The position numbers were made by a program, and so were the translations under genes. Shown here in pieces: positions 53,903 through 63,025 of a DNA stretch of 64,000 nucleotides. The stretch is from Pedobacter ghigonis (GTDB taxonomy: Bacteria; Bacteroidota; Bacteroidia; Sphingobacteriales; Sphingobacteriaceae), in contig NZ_CAESCM010000001.1 in the NCBI RefSeq assembly GCF_903166585.1, positions 372,001-436,000 on the forward strand, given 5' to 3'. Numbering within the stretch: the stretch's first letter is position 1; every line of letters begins with the position of its first letter. The notes under the pieces were generated by a model. That model made no database searches and had not been told where the DNA came from. It saw only the letters and a program-made list of their open reading frames with translations.

Positions 53903-55816
53903 ATGGACAGCACATCTAATCGCCCCCTTCACGATCAATTCGAAAATACATCATTAGAGCAGCGCCTACATGCCCTACTGATGGCTACTTCCGATGTGGT
54001 TTATAGACTTAGCGCCGACTGGGAGATTATGCAAGAACTTGACGGCCGAGGCTTTTTACATGATGCAGAAAGGCCAATCCGAGGTTGGAAAGAGATTAAT
54101 GTTTTCTCGGAAGATATGGAAATCGTCAATGCTGCGATTGATGAGGCAATCCAGCAAAAAAAAGTGTTTGCCCTTGAGCACAGGGTCAATAGGGTCAATG
54201 GCACGACGGGCTGGACTTTTTCAAGAGCCATCCCCATACTAGACGACAATGGAGAGATCATTGAATGGCTCGGCGCCGCCAGCGATATCACTGCACGTAA
54301 AGAGGCGGAAATTGCACTTAACGAATCGCGAACACTTGCTTTGGAGCAGAAGCGAAAATATGAGACTATTACCTCCGGAACGCCGGATCTGATGTACGTA
54401 TTTGACCTAAAATACCGTTTCACTTACGCAAATGAGGCCCTGCTGGCAATGTGGGGCAAATCTGCTGAACAGGCTATTGGAAAAGGGCTATTAGAAAATG
54501 GCTACGAACCCTGGCATGCGGCGATGCACGAACGGGAGATCGATCAGGTCGTTGCTACAGGAAAATCCATTCGGGGAGAAGTTTCCTTCCCTCACGCGGA
54601 ATTTGGCAGAAGGATCTATGACTATATTTTCACCCCGGTGTTTGACGACCACGGCAAGGTAGAAGCTGTCGCTGGGACCACTCGGGATGTTACGGAAATC
54701 AGACATACCATGGAGTCTCTGCAGCAGACCAACAATCAATTACAAGAGGCAAGAAAACAAATCTCAGACTCGGAGAATATACTCCGGCAAGCAATTGACG
54801 CGGCGGCTTTCGGCACCTGGTTCATTCACCCGGCAACTAAAGAATTTGTGACCGATGCAAGGGTAAAACAGCTCCTGGGTTATTATCCCAATGAACAGCC
54901 TACCCTTGAAAGCGCACTGGAGCGTGTCACAGAAGATTACCGGCAAACCGTAACAGACAAACTCGAAAATGCACTCTATAATAATGGCGATTATGATGTT
55001 ACCTGTCCTGTGATCGGCATGCACAACAAAAAACTGCGATGGGTAAGAGCGGTGGGAAACCTGACAATTGACGACTCGGGAACTATTTCAATTTTTACTG
55101 GCTTATTAATGGACATAACCGAACAGAAGAATGATGAAATTAGGAAAAATGACTTCATCGCCATGGTTAGCCACGAGCTTAAAACGCCACTCACCTCACT
55201 AAAGGGCTACATTCAAGTGGTATTACGAAAGCTGAGAGACTCTGGAGAAGATAAAGTGCAAGGCGTCATGGAGAAAGCAAACTCTCAAGTAGAGAAGATG
55301 ACGGCTATGATCAATGGTTTTTTGGATCTGTCCAGGTTGGAATCGGGTAAACTCAGTATAAACCATGGACAGTTTGATATCGCTGATTTGATTATAGAGG
55401 TAAAGGAAGACATACAGGCGCGGATTTCAACCCATGAAATCCTTTTTGCGTCTGTAAAAAGCGCAATGATCAATGCCGACCGGGATAAGATCAGCCATGT
55501 CCTTCAAAACCTGATATCAAATGCGACGAAGTATTCTCCACAAGGCAGCAAGATCAATGTAACATGTGATACTGATAACGAAAATTTAATAGTTCGGGTC
55601 AGTGACCAAGGCATGGGAATATCCGAACAGGACTTGGGAAAAGTCTTCGATCGCTACTTTCGTGCGGAGGACAGCAAGTTGAGTACCATTGCCGGTTTTG
55701 GTATTGGCCTTTATATCTGTAATGAAATCATCACTCGGCACGGTGGTCAAATCTGGGCAGAAAGCGAACTTGGAAAGGGATCTACATTTACATTTAGCAT
55801 TCCCATCTCTGGATAG
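53903..55816 (+). CDS. PAS-domain sensor histidine kinase, soluble
   Basis: 637 residues without membrane helices. Three PAS domains, at about residues 27-140 (ending in the PAC-like WLGAASDITARKEAE), 150-270 (ending in AVAGTTRDVTEIRHT) and 285-412 (FTGLLMDITEQKND). The HisKA box is FIAMVSHELKTPLTSLKGY with phosphoaccepting H424. The HATPase_c domain follows with the N box (VLQNLISNATKYSP), DQGMGISEQDLGKVFDRYF and GFGIGLYICNEIITRHGG. Likely a cytoplasmic sensor of ligand or redox state. No response regulator is adjacent; the receiver at 52443 is the nearest. Confidence 0.95.
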   Translation: MDSTSNRPLHDQFENTSLEQRLHALLMATSDVVYRLSADWEIMQELDGRGFLHDAERPIRGWKEINVFSEDMEIVNAAIDEAIQQKKVFALEHRVNRVNGTTGWTFSRAIPILDDNGEIIEWLGAASDITARKEAEIALNESRTLALEQKRKYETITSGTPDLMYVFDLKYRFTYANEALLAMWGKSAEQAIGKGLLENGYEPWHAAMHEREIDQVVATGKSIRGEVSFPHAEFGRRIYDYIFTPVFDDHGKVEAVAGTTRDVTEIRHTMESLQQTNNQLQEARKQISDSENILRQAIDAAAFGTWFIHPATKEFVTDARVKQLLGYYPNEQPTLESALERVTEDYRQTVTDKLENALYNNGDYDVTCPVIGMHNKKLRWVRAVGNLTIDDSGTISIFTGLLMDITEQKNDEIRKNDFIAMVSHELKTPLTSLKGYIQVVLRKLRDSGEDKVQGVMEKANSQVEKMTAMINGFLDLSRLESGKLSINHGQFDIADLIIEVKEDIQARISTHEILFASVKSAMINADRDKISHVLQNLISNATKYSPQGSKINVTCDTDNENLIVRVSDQGMGISEQDLGKVFDRYFRAEDSKLSTIAGFGIGLYICNEIITRHGGQIWAESELGKGSTFTFSIPISG

Positions 55817-56058
55817 CTGGTATAAATTTCTCACAGAATACGCCTTTGCTGGAATTGTAAAATAATCCGTGCAACAGTGTACCGATAGCCTTAGCAGGGC
55901 GGACCAACAATTAAAACTTTTAGTTTCAAAATCTTCGTTCAACGTGAGTTTCCACAGGTATAAATACGATTTTTATTTTTCTTGTTTTTCTGTTCAAACC
56001 AAAGCAGAGCACTAGTTGTTATTTTTTAACCTACATCTGAAATAATTGATTGAAAAAC

Positions 56059-56577
56059 ATGAAACAAAATGAATTTATCAGGGTTGCTGATAAGTGTACC
56101 TCTGCGCTGTTTTCACACGCTATGCGGTTTACAAAAGATGAAGATGATGCGAAAGATCTTGTGCAGGACACTTTAGTAAAGGGGATAAGATTTTGTGAAA
56201 AATTTGATAATGGTACTAATGTAAAGGGATGGCTATATGTAATTATGAGAAATACCTTTATCAATAACTACTATAAAGAGCAAAAAAAACAAAAACTTAT
56301 CAGTACCGAAGATGATCTTTCCAGTCAGAACCTTTTAAAAAGTTCCTCTACCAATAGTGCTGGTTTAAAGTTCATGATGGAAGACATCCAGAAAGCGATG
56401 AACAGCCTACCAGATCATTACCGCATACCGTTTCAGCGATATTTTGAAGGATATAAATACGACGAGATAGCCAAAGAGCTTGGCATTCCATTAGGCACAG
56501 TTAAAACCCATATTCACCAAGCAAGGATAATGCTAAAAAAATACCTACAACAATATAGGGATTTACTTGCCGAATAA
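56059..56577 (+). CDS. ECF-type RNA polymerase sigma factor
   Basis: 172 residues from the ATG at 56059 (a TTG lies nine bases upstream). Region 2 (SHAMRFTKDEDDAKDLVQDT, then NVKGWLYVIMRNTFINNYY) and region 4 (MNSLPDHYRIPFQRYFEGY, YDEIAKELGIPLGTVKTHI, HQARIMLKKYL) are complete. It is of the RpoE/SigW-like ECF kind common in Bacteroidota. No anti-sigma factor is adjacent, which hints at control by a separate gene or by the nearby kinase. Monocistronic. Confidence 0.93.
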   Translation: MKQNEFIRVADKCTSALFSHAMRFTKDEDDAKDLVQDTLVKGIRFCEKFDNGTNVKGWLYVIMRNTFINNYYKEQKKQKLISTEDDLSSQNLLKSSSTNSAGLKFMMEDIQKAMNSLPDHYRIPFQRYFEGYKYDEIAKELGIPLGTVKTHIHQARIMLKKYLQQYRDLLAE

Positions 56578-56729
56578 TCTAATTGATTGCCTGAAACAAA
56601 TGTATATTCCAGAACCGATATAGGGCTAACTCTATACTTAATACACCCCAACATTGTCGCAATTCCACCTTACTGGTATGCTATAATCCTCTTTAAATTT
56701 GGATTACAATTTAAATCAATGTAAACAAA

Positions 56730-57299
56730 ATGAGAAAGATCAGGATTTTCGAACATATCTCCCTAGATGGTGTAATAGAGCACGACGGAGATTATAAGTA
56801 TGGCGCGTGGACTACGCCTTACCGCAGCCCTGCTGGGGCGGCGATGCTCTTTGATGCCTATGGAGCCAATTTTGATTTGCTGCTAGCACGCAACACTTAT
56901 GATATTTTCAGTAATTTCTGGCCGAATGCGGGAGATTTCCCAATGGCAAACGCCATAAACACTGCGACGAAGTTCATTGTAACCAATAGACCCGATAGCC
57001 TTAAATGGGGGCCAGTTAAAAGCTTAAGTGAAAATGTTCTAGATGCAATTGGTAATCTCAAGTTAACAGACGGTCCAGACCTGATTGTGGTGGGAAGCTC
57101 GACCCTAACTTCATTATTGCTTGACCAGGGACTCGCTGATGAGCTTGTACTGATCACTTATCCTGTTTTGCTGGGCGGAGGCAAACGCTTGTTGGCTGAT
57201 GCCATCGATGCAAGGGAACTTGTTTTTCTCGATTCCAAAGCCACCCCTACAGGCTTACTGATTAATACTTATAAACACATTGGTCGCTTAAAAAGTTAA
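56730..57299 (+). CDS. RibD-C / dihydrofolate-reductase-fold protein
   Basis: 189 residues. The DHFR/RibD C-terminal fold is visible: IFEHISLDGVIEHDGDY at the start, LLLARNTYDIF (GRxTYE-like), MANAINTATKFIVTN, DLIVVGSSTLTSLLLDQGLADEL and the TYPVLLGGGKRLLAD end motif. This group binds NADPH and reduces various small substrates; the natural substrate is unknown. It is a single gene, 150 bases after the sigma factor gene. Confidence 0.9.
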   Translation: MRKIRIFEHISLDGVIEHDGDYKYGAWTTPYRSPAGAAMLFDAYGANFDLLLARNTYDIFSNFWPNAGDFPMANAINTATKFIVTNRPDSLKWGPVKSLSENVLDAIGNLKLTDGPDLIVVGSSTLTSLLLDQGLADELVLITYPVLLGGGKRLLADAIDARELVFLDSKATPTGLLINTYKHIGRLKS

Positions 57300-57581
57300 A
57301 TTTCCACCTATATCAACCAGAAACATAGGATAGATCAAACAAAGAATTTTAGTCAAGTATTATCATAAATATATTCTTGAGACAAGCAAAGCCATCTACT
57401 AGTATCGTGGATATTATTGGGTGGCTTTCTTTATCATTACCGAAAGGGTAATTCCAGTGTCGAAGTTTTACCCCACTTGGGATTAGCTCGCCAAATATCA
57501 TGTTTACTACCTTTCATTCTTCTCACGCCAACCGGCTATATCAGGTAATTGATGGCTCCGAGATATATTCATCAATAGTTC
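57300..57581. other. Intergenic region after the RibD-like gene
   Basis: About 280 bases with no gene. A loose AAAGCCA/TGGCTTT pair at about 57388-57428 followed by a T-rich stretch could be a weak terminator of the RibD-like gene. Confidence 0.3.
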
Positions 57582-57689
57582 TGCAGGCGCCTAGAAAAAG
57601 ACTATGACCAGCTCAACAAAGAGCAGGCTAACTTCAACATTATTCGCACCTGGAAGCCAATTAAGTCCATTTCACTTGTTTTTATATAG
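57582..57689 (+). pseudogene. IS5-like transposase C-terminal fragment
   Basis: A short frame reads CRRLEKDYDQLNKEQANF and then NIIRTWKPI, ending at a TAG at 57687-57689. RRL.KDYE with a following helix is the C-terminal pattern of DDE transposases of the IS5 group (their last 40 residues). No other part of the element is seen nearby. Weak but suggestive. Confidence 0.35.
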
Positions 57690-57927
57690 TTGAAGACACC
57701 TTTCCCAGGTTTGATTTAAATACGCTTCGACAAATAGACCAAAATTGATTGGGACTAGCATATTTAAAAAAGACCAGTCATTTTTCACCCGATTTAAAAC
57801 GGCGTTCGTCGAGAACTTACAGCCGTTGGTATAATACGGTTAAAACCACTGAAACGTTTCCCATCTCTTGCCGTCTTATTATTAAAACATTCACAAATTA
57901 TTATATAAAACTATAAATAAAAACATT
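57690..57927. other. Promoter-containing gap before the GIN-domain gene
   Basis: About 240 bases. It contains the promoter of the downstream gene; no clear element was fixed and no gene is seen. Confidence 0.3.
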
Positions 57928-58524
57928 ATGAAAACTTCAATTTCAACCCTAGCAAAATCTTTAATGGCAGCTGTTGTTTTAAGCGCTTCAATCTTCTCTA
58001 CAACAGTTATGGCTACCGAAAAACAACCTGTTAAAATCTCTACTCCAAAAAATTTCGATAAAGTAGTCGTGAGTGGAAACGTAGAAGTTACCCTGGTTCA
58101 AAACGGAACTGAAGGTATTAGCTATGCCGATGATAACAGCGGAAAAGTAAAAGTGATCCAGGATGGAACTGCTTTAAAAATTACTTCTGCAGACAACGGG
58201 GCGGCTAAAGTTACCGTTTATGTAAAAAGCATTTACCGTGTAATGGCATCTGATGATGCAGTTGTAAAAACAGACGGCAAGTTAAATGTAACTAACCTTC
58301 AGGTATTCTTAAGCGGAAATGCGGTGGCTAAAATCGACTCGAAAACTGAAAGCCTGTACACTGTGATTTCAGACCGTGCAGATTTAAAATTAAGCGGAAC
58401 AACTCAAAACCACAGCCTGGTAATGGGAAGCACCCCTAAATTAAACTTAGACCGTTTTGCAGCCGTAAATACAGAAATGAACGCACCAGAAGCTTCTTTA
58501 AGAACTGCCGCTTTGGCAAAATAA
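57928..58524 (+). CDS. Secreted GIN-domain (DUF2807-like) protein
   Basis: 198 residues with a signal peptide (LMAAVVLSASIFSTTVMA). The mature part is a right-handed parallel beta-helix-like run: FDKVVVSGNVEVTLVQNGT (the start motif of the family), GKVKVIQDGTALKITSADNG, VTVYVKSIYRVMASDDAV and VFLSGNAVAKIDSKTESL. DUF2807/GIN proteins are abundant in Bacteroidota, exported, and possibly sense or shield the envelope; the role is not known. Single gene with a perfect palindromic terminator. Confidence 0.85.
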   Translation: MKTSISTLAKSLMAAVVLSASIFSTTVMATEKQPVKISTPKNFDKVVVSGNVEVTLVQNGTEGISYADDNSGKVKVIQDGTALKITSADNGAAKVTVYVKSIYRVMASDDAVVKTDGKLNVTNLQVFLSGNAVAKIDSKTESLYTVISDRADLKLSGTTQNHSLVMGSTPKLNLDRFAAVNTEMNAPEASLRTAALAK

Positions 58525-58539
58525 GCACCATAAAATTTA

Positions 58540-58579
58540 ATAAACACAAAAAGCGGCTTAAGCCGCTTTTTGTGTTTAT
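58540..58579. terminator. 40-base perfect palindromic terminator
   Basis: The 40 bases are their own reverse complement, with a GGCTTAAGCC centre and A-runs and T-runs on both sides, so it can end transcripts from either direction. It serves the GIN-domain gene (plus) and faces the 3' end of the ABC permease gene (minus) about 100 bases away. Confidence 0.85.
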
Positions 58580-58681
58580 AGCCAGTTACTTAATGAATGG
58601 AAGCCAATCATCAAAAAAGCGAATTTATCAAACCATGAGAAATACTATCTGGATCAGAAATCATAAGCAACTACAAACCAA

Positions 58682-59698
58682 CTAACTCCTGATTTCCCTG
58701 CGCATGAATAAGTAGTAGGCTAAGGCAAAACAGGCCACACTACAAGCTATCATCCCGCTGATTTGCGGCCATACAAGCATTAGGCTTTCCCTAACGGGAA
58801 GCGGCGAAGGTATAGCGCCAGAAAGTTGCTCCATATTCATAGGGCCCAGACTTCTTATAGAAGGCATAAGCAGCGTGGTTGCTGCATCACTGTAAAGCTG
58901 ATTTGGCGCAATGCGCAGAATATCTAGTATTAACTCATTATACCTCATCACCTCAGGTTGAGAGAGATAAGAAGGGTCTGGCATAAATGCCCTAATGATT
59001 AGATTGACTAACATTGGATAGAAAACAGTAAAGAAAAGCCACACTCCAAGTGCACTCAACGCCGATGTAGCCGCCTGCCAGAAAATAATCGAAAATAATA
59101 TAGAAAGGCTTAAGTAAAAGGCAATATAAATTATAGTGGTCATGGTAAATCCCATAATGCGTATTAGCTCCTGTGGCTCTATTCTAACCCCAGTAATAAA
59201 TAGCCCCCCACCAATCATCAGTAAGCTTAGCGAAAAAAACAGCGTACTGATGATGATCATAGCACTGTAGAACTTAGCTAAGAGAATATTGTCCCGGTAT
59301 ACAGGTTGGGCAACCAGCCTGGTCAACGTGCCACTATTCTGTTCGGCATTTATCGCGTCAAACCCCATGCTGATACCAAGCAAAGGTGCTAAAAAGCTAA
59401 GCAGAATATGGAAGGGTGGCATCGAACCATCCGTTGTGCTCAGGAGTTTAAGGTACAAAAAGGCATGATCTGGGTCCTGGACATTATTGAACGCGCTTTT
59501 GATATTAGCCATCGATATATAGATTGAGGCTGCAAATGTCAGGACAACTAGCGTCAGTAACACGATAAAGCGCCAGCTTCGTATATGGTCTGCAACCTCC
59601 TTTGCCACCATAATACGGAAAGGACTCTTTTGTTTTCTAGAGTTTAGTTCATTTTTTCCTGCCACGGTGGAATAAGCTATTGCGGATACTTTTTTCAT
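58682..59698 (-). CDS. ABC transporter permease, NatB/ABC-2 type
   Basis: 338 residues from the ATG at 59698 (MKKVSAIAYSTVAGKN); the longer open frame overlaps the ATPase gene. Six membrane helices: one after KEVADHIRSWRFIVLLTLVV, a large exposed loop (TDGSMPPFHILLSFLAPLLG), the FDAINAEQNSGTLTRLVAQPV cytoplasmic segment typical of ABC-2 permeases, then four helices and a last one with MIACSVACFALAYYL. Partner of the upstream ATPase, whose stop lies 50 bases inside this gene. Confidence 0.9.
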   Translation of the reverse strand: MKKVSAIAYSTVAGKNELNSRKQKSPFRIMVAKEVADHIRSWRFIVLLTLVVLTFAASIYISMANIKSAFNNVQDPDHAFLYLKLLSTTDGSMPPFHILLSFLAPLLGISMGFDAINAEQNSGTLTRLVAQPVYRDNILLAKFYSAMIIISTLFFSLSLLMIGGGLFITGVRIEPQELIRIMGFTMTTIIYIAFYLSLSILFSIIFWQAATSALSALGVWLFFTVFYPMLVNLIIRAFMPDPSYLSQPEVMRYNELILDILRIAPNQLYSDAATTLLMPSIRSLGPMNMEQLSGAIPSPLPVRESLMLVWPQISGMIACSVACFALAYYLFMRREIRS

Positions 59699-60656
59699 TT
59701 TCTGTTGTTTTACTAGGGCTGCTTTCAAAATATTTCTGGTAGATTTCATCAAGGCCATATTCTTTTTGGCTGATGCGCTGAATATCCTCACCATGCTCAA
59801 TGAGCATTCGGATAAGCCTCGGTGTGACATCTTCTGAGCTACAGAAGGTCAAAATCTCCCCGGATATATTAAAGTCCGTTATCGGTTGCAAACGGGAAAA
59901 TTCAAATTTCAATCCTTCTGCGTCTTTGGGCGAACGGATCAATTGGATAGTGGTCTGTATTCCTGTGTTTCCAAAAAGCTCCGCGGATAGCGAAGGGAGA
60001 TCGCCATGGGCAAGTAGTTTTCCTCCCACAAATATGCCCACGCGGTCGCAGACCTGCTGCACATGGTGGAGGTGGTGTGAGGACAACAGCAGGGTAAGTC
60101 CCTGCTCCTCCCTTAACCTTTTTATCAGATCCAGAAATTCCCTGACTCCAGTCGGATCAATACCCAACGTTGGTTCATCGAGTATAATCAATTCTGGTGC
60201 TTTGATGAGTACATCTGCAAGTCCTAGTCGCTGTTTCATTCCCCGGGAATAAGTAGAAGCCCGCTTTTCTGCCGCAGCCTTTAACCCGACAACATCTAAA
60301 ACTTTTTTTGCACGTTTTGCTATTCCTGGTTCATCAAGACCATTTAGCCTTGCTATATAAAGCAGGTTTTCCAGCCCTGTCATATGGGGATAAAAGCCAA
60401 CATTGTCAGGCATATACCCCACCTTTCTTTTCACGTAAATGGGGTTGCGAGTGGCATCGTATCCACAGACAACGGCTTTACCATTATCAGGTTCGGTAAG
60501 TCCAAGCATCATCAGTATGCTTGTCGTCTTTCCAGCACCGTTCGGGCCGAGCAAACCAAATATCTCACCCTGGTTGATGTCCAGGCTAAGTCCATCAACT
60601 GCCTTGTAGGGACCATAGCTTTTGCTAAGGTCCCTCAATTTTATAATCGGTTCCAT
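59649..60656 (-). CDS. ABC transporter ATP-binding protein
   Basis: 335 residues. Walker A GPNGAGKTT (K43), Q-loop region MPDNVGFYPH, ABC signature YSRGMKQRLG, Walker B ELIILDEPT and the H-loop LLSSHHLHHV. The C-terminal 100 residues (TDFNISGEILTFCSSEDV ...) are the usual NatA-like extension. Drives the permease encoded downstream with ATP at the inner membrane. Middle gene of the NEW3-ATPase-permease operon; the exported substrate is unknown. Confidence 0.95.
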   Translation of the reverse strand: MEPIIKLRDLSKSYGPYKAVDGLSLDINQGEIFGLLGPNGAGKTTSILMMLGLTEPDNGKAVVCGYDATRNPIYVKRKVGYMPDNVGFYPHMTGLENLLYIARLNGLDEPGIAKRAKKVLDVVGLKAAAEKRASTYSRGMKQRLGLADVLIKAPELIILDEPTLGIDPTGVREFLDLIKRLREEQGLTLLLSSHHLHHVQQVCDRVGIFVGGKLLAHGDLPSLSAELFGNTGIQTTIQLIRSPKDAEGLKFEFSRLQPITDFNISGEILTFCSSEDVTPRLIRMLIEHGEDIQRISQKEYGLDEIYQKYFESSPSKTTENEKSIRNSLFHRGRKK

Positions 60657-60691
60657 CTTTTTCAGTCAAATTGTTTTATAAAAAAGACGGA

Positions 60692-61546
60692 CTATCGCCT
60701 GCCGTATTTGCGGATGAGCGCATAAACGGCTGCAACAGCAATAAAGATAACCAACAGACCGATCCAACCTGAAAGCAAAGAGGTTTTAACGAAAACACGC
60801 AAGGCAGTCTGACCATTGGCGTTACTTCCTGAAAGATTAAAAGTTACTCCATAATCTCCGGCAATAGTTTTATCGGGAACTTTAAGCAATACCTTAACAA
60901 TTGCTTTCTTACCGCCTTCAAGTTTTTCGACCTTAGTAGGGGTAAAGCTCGCCTCCCATCCACTAGGTAATTGCGAGGTTATTTCCAGGTCTTTCAATGG
61001 CAGGGTTCCAGTATTTCGAACTTCAAGCTCAATATCCTTATGACTGCCAGATGTTAGCTCTTCGCTAAGCCTTCCACTAGGTGTCGTGAGCGTTGTGCCA
61101 TAACTTCCCTTAACTACTGCTTCAAGCTGGATTGAAAGGTTTTGGGCAGGCGATACCGCCTTAAAAGGAATAATGTACTTTCTCGCCTCGGCGTTACCGG
61201 TCGCGGTGATCTCCAATGAGACCTCACGGCTTTGTCCCGCCTCAACACTAACCGAGGTCACAGGACTACCATCTACATGAGAACTCAATTGCCATCCCGC
61301 CGGAAGGTCAGCTTTGAGTTCATAAAGCTGCTGGGCTGAAGTACCATTGTGTAGTGTGAGTGAAAACCGGAAAGGCTCGTTGGTAGCCGATTCGATGTTG
61401 ATCAATTTCGCACTGAGCGCGGACGGCCCTTTGGGAAGTGTCTGCTGCTGCGCAGGAGAAACATCTGCAGCCAGCATAAAGGTTAATAATAAAAATGCGC
61501 TGAATAATCTTTTGCGCTGAAGTCTGAGTAATGATTTTCTTGACAT
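60692..61546 (-). CDS. NEW3-domain protein, membrane anchored
   Basis: 284 residues. Signal peptide (LFSAFLLLTFMLAADVSPAQ). Two NEW3-like Ig-fold repeats: LHNGTSAQQLYELKADLPAGW and VRNTGTLPLKDLEITSQLPSGW, with the P.GW motif of the NPCBM-associated NEW3 family (PF10633) in each. A C-terminal membrane helix (LSGWIGLLVIFIAVAAVYALI) is followed by RKYGRR, so it is anchored with the domains outside. First gene of the operon. NEW3-ABC sets are frequent in bacteria, probably as transporters with a periplasmic receptor or stabiliser. Confidence 0.9.
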   Translation of the reverse strand: MSRKSLLRLQRKRLFSAFLLLTFMLAADVSPAQQQTLPKGPSALSAKLINIESATNEPFRFSLTLHNGTSAQQLYELKADLPAGWQLSSHVDGSPVTSVSVEAGQSREVSLEITATGNAEARKYIIPFKAVSPAQNLSIQLEAVVKGSYGTTLTTPSGRLSEELTSGSHKDIELEVRNTGTLPLKDLEITSQLPSGWEASFTPTKVEKLEGGKKAIVKVLLKVPDKTIAGDYGVTFNLSGSNANGQTALRVFVKTSLLSGWIGLLVIFIAVAAVYALIRKYGRR

Positions 61547-62082
61547 GATCTAAACCAAAAATTTTAATAATTGCTCTAAAAAATGTTTTCTGATTATTTA
61601 TCTGATTAGGCTCCAAAACAAAAAAATGAACGGTTTTTTTCAAAATCATTTAACATTTTTTAACAATTTAATCTTTGCCCCTTATTCTGGACGAGGATTA
61701 AAAAACCCTATAGCGTACTGGCTCTTTTAATAGTTGTACCATTACACAGTCTGTTTTCTCAAGAGCTTCAGATGACAGGTAATAATTTTGTTTACTTATG
61801 ATGATCAATCAGGTTCAGCAACTTTGGGAGAGTTATGCAGCCTTTGTAGAAAAATGCTCTAAAGGTTATTGAAGCCAGAAAATAAGAAACATGTATTCCA
61901 CAGTGCTAAAGAATATGGTCCCTTCCATTCTCAACCGCGTATTCTTTTAAGAAACAACCTTTACAATTGCTTAGCATTTCATTACGGCTACACGAATAGC
62001 ATATTTTCCGTTACGGATAGTCCTTTCAGCGTGATTTAAACAAAATAAGAATATTTATTTTAGTGAGCATTAAATTCCAAAT
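61547..62082. other. Intergenic region between the NEW3 operon and the LytTR regulator
   Basis: About 535 bases holding two divergent promoter zones. Near 61700-61790 a frame without start reads like a signal peptide (KKPYSVLALLIVVPLHSLFS), a possible decayed N-terminus. No gene is supported. Confidence 0.4.
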
Positions 62083-62814
62083 ATGAAAAATATTATCAAC
62101 TGCGTTATTATTGACGATGATCCGTTTGCAATTAAAGTAATTACCAATCACATTGCAGAAATCCCCAGGTTACAGATTTTACAAACCTATACAAATCCAA
62201 TTAGAGCTCTATCTGAGATAAATAGTTTAAAAAATAAGCCAGACCTTATTTTTCTAGATATTGATATGCCAGGACTATCAGGGATCAACTTTGCAGAATC
62301 GGTAAGGCATTCTTTTCCAAATATTATCTTCACCACAGCATTTGCTAAATATGCCTTGAAAGCCTTTGATCTGCGGGTTAAACACTATTTATTAAAACCG
62401 ATTGATCTTGCCACATTTTCACAAAAAGTATACACGGTACTACTTGAATGTTTTGATAATCCTCTGGATGAAGACAATGATGCCTTTTATCTTAGGGTTG
62501 GAGAAAGGGGGTACCGAGTAAAGGTTTTGAAAGAAGACATTATTTATATCCAAGCTGCTGGAAACTATTTGCACATTTTCACTTCAGAGAAACATTATAC
62601 CATCTATTATTCATTGGGAGAGATGGTTCAAAAACTCTCAAGCAACACTAAATTTTTCAGGGTACATAAGTCTTATATCATAAATGCCAACTATATACAT
62701 TCAATCGAAGGGAACACCATACACCTGCAGAAGTATGATGTACTCATGACTGTTCCATATAAAGCAGATTTTGTCCGGTACCTGGAAGACAACACCTTAC
62801 TTTTTAGAAAGTAG
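62083..62814 (+). CDS. LytTR-family response regulator
   Basis: 243 residues. Receiver domain 1-120: acidic pocket VIIDDDP (D11-D13), phosphoacceptor D59 (IFLDIDMPG), T at IIFTTAFAKYALKAF and K at LLKPID. LytTR DNA-binding domain 140-243: GERGYRVKVLKEDIIYIQAAG, NYLHIFTSEKHYTIYYSLGE and FFRVHKSYIINANYIHSIEG. Works with a LytS/YehU-type kinase, here encoded next (63026). Probably regulates nearby envelope genes, but targets are unknown. Confidence 0.94.
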   Translation: MKNIINCVIIDDDPFAIKVITNHIAEIPRLQILQTYTNPIRALSEINSLKNKPDLIFLDIDMPGLSGINFAESVRHSFPNIIFTTAFAKYALKAFDLRVKHYLLKPIDLATFSQKVYTVLLECFDNPLDEDNDAFYLRVGERGYRVKVLKEDIIYIQAAGNYLHIFTSEKHYTIYYSLGEMVQKLSSNTKFFRVHKSYIINANYIHSIEGNTIHLQKYDVLMTVPYKADFVRYLEDNTLLFRK

Positions 62815-63025
62815 ATCCTTTATCGAAAATTTGGGGCAACATCAGTCAATGTTGTAGTAACAATGGTCATTGTTGTCTCTGTAGGATCTGTACTTGTTTT
62901 CATTTTCGATTCCTTTGATCGAAAAGTAAAGACCGTTTTTTTGGTCAGCTTGGGTGAGATTTGTTTTTTCATGAACCCAAACTAGCCTATCAAAAAAACA
63001 ATAATTAATAACTTATTCAATACCT

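Noticed and set aside
61695..61799. Signal-peptide-like stretch (KKPYSVLALLIVV...)
   Set aside because: No start codon in a sensible place and a stop soon after; at most a decayed N-terminus.
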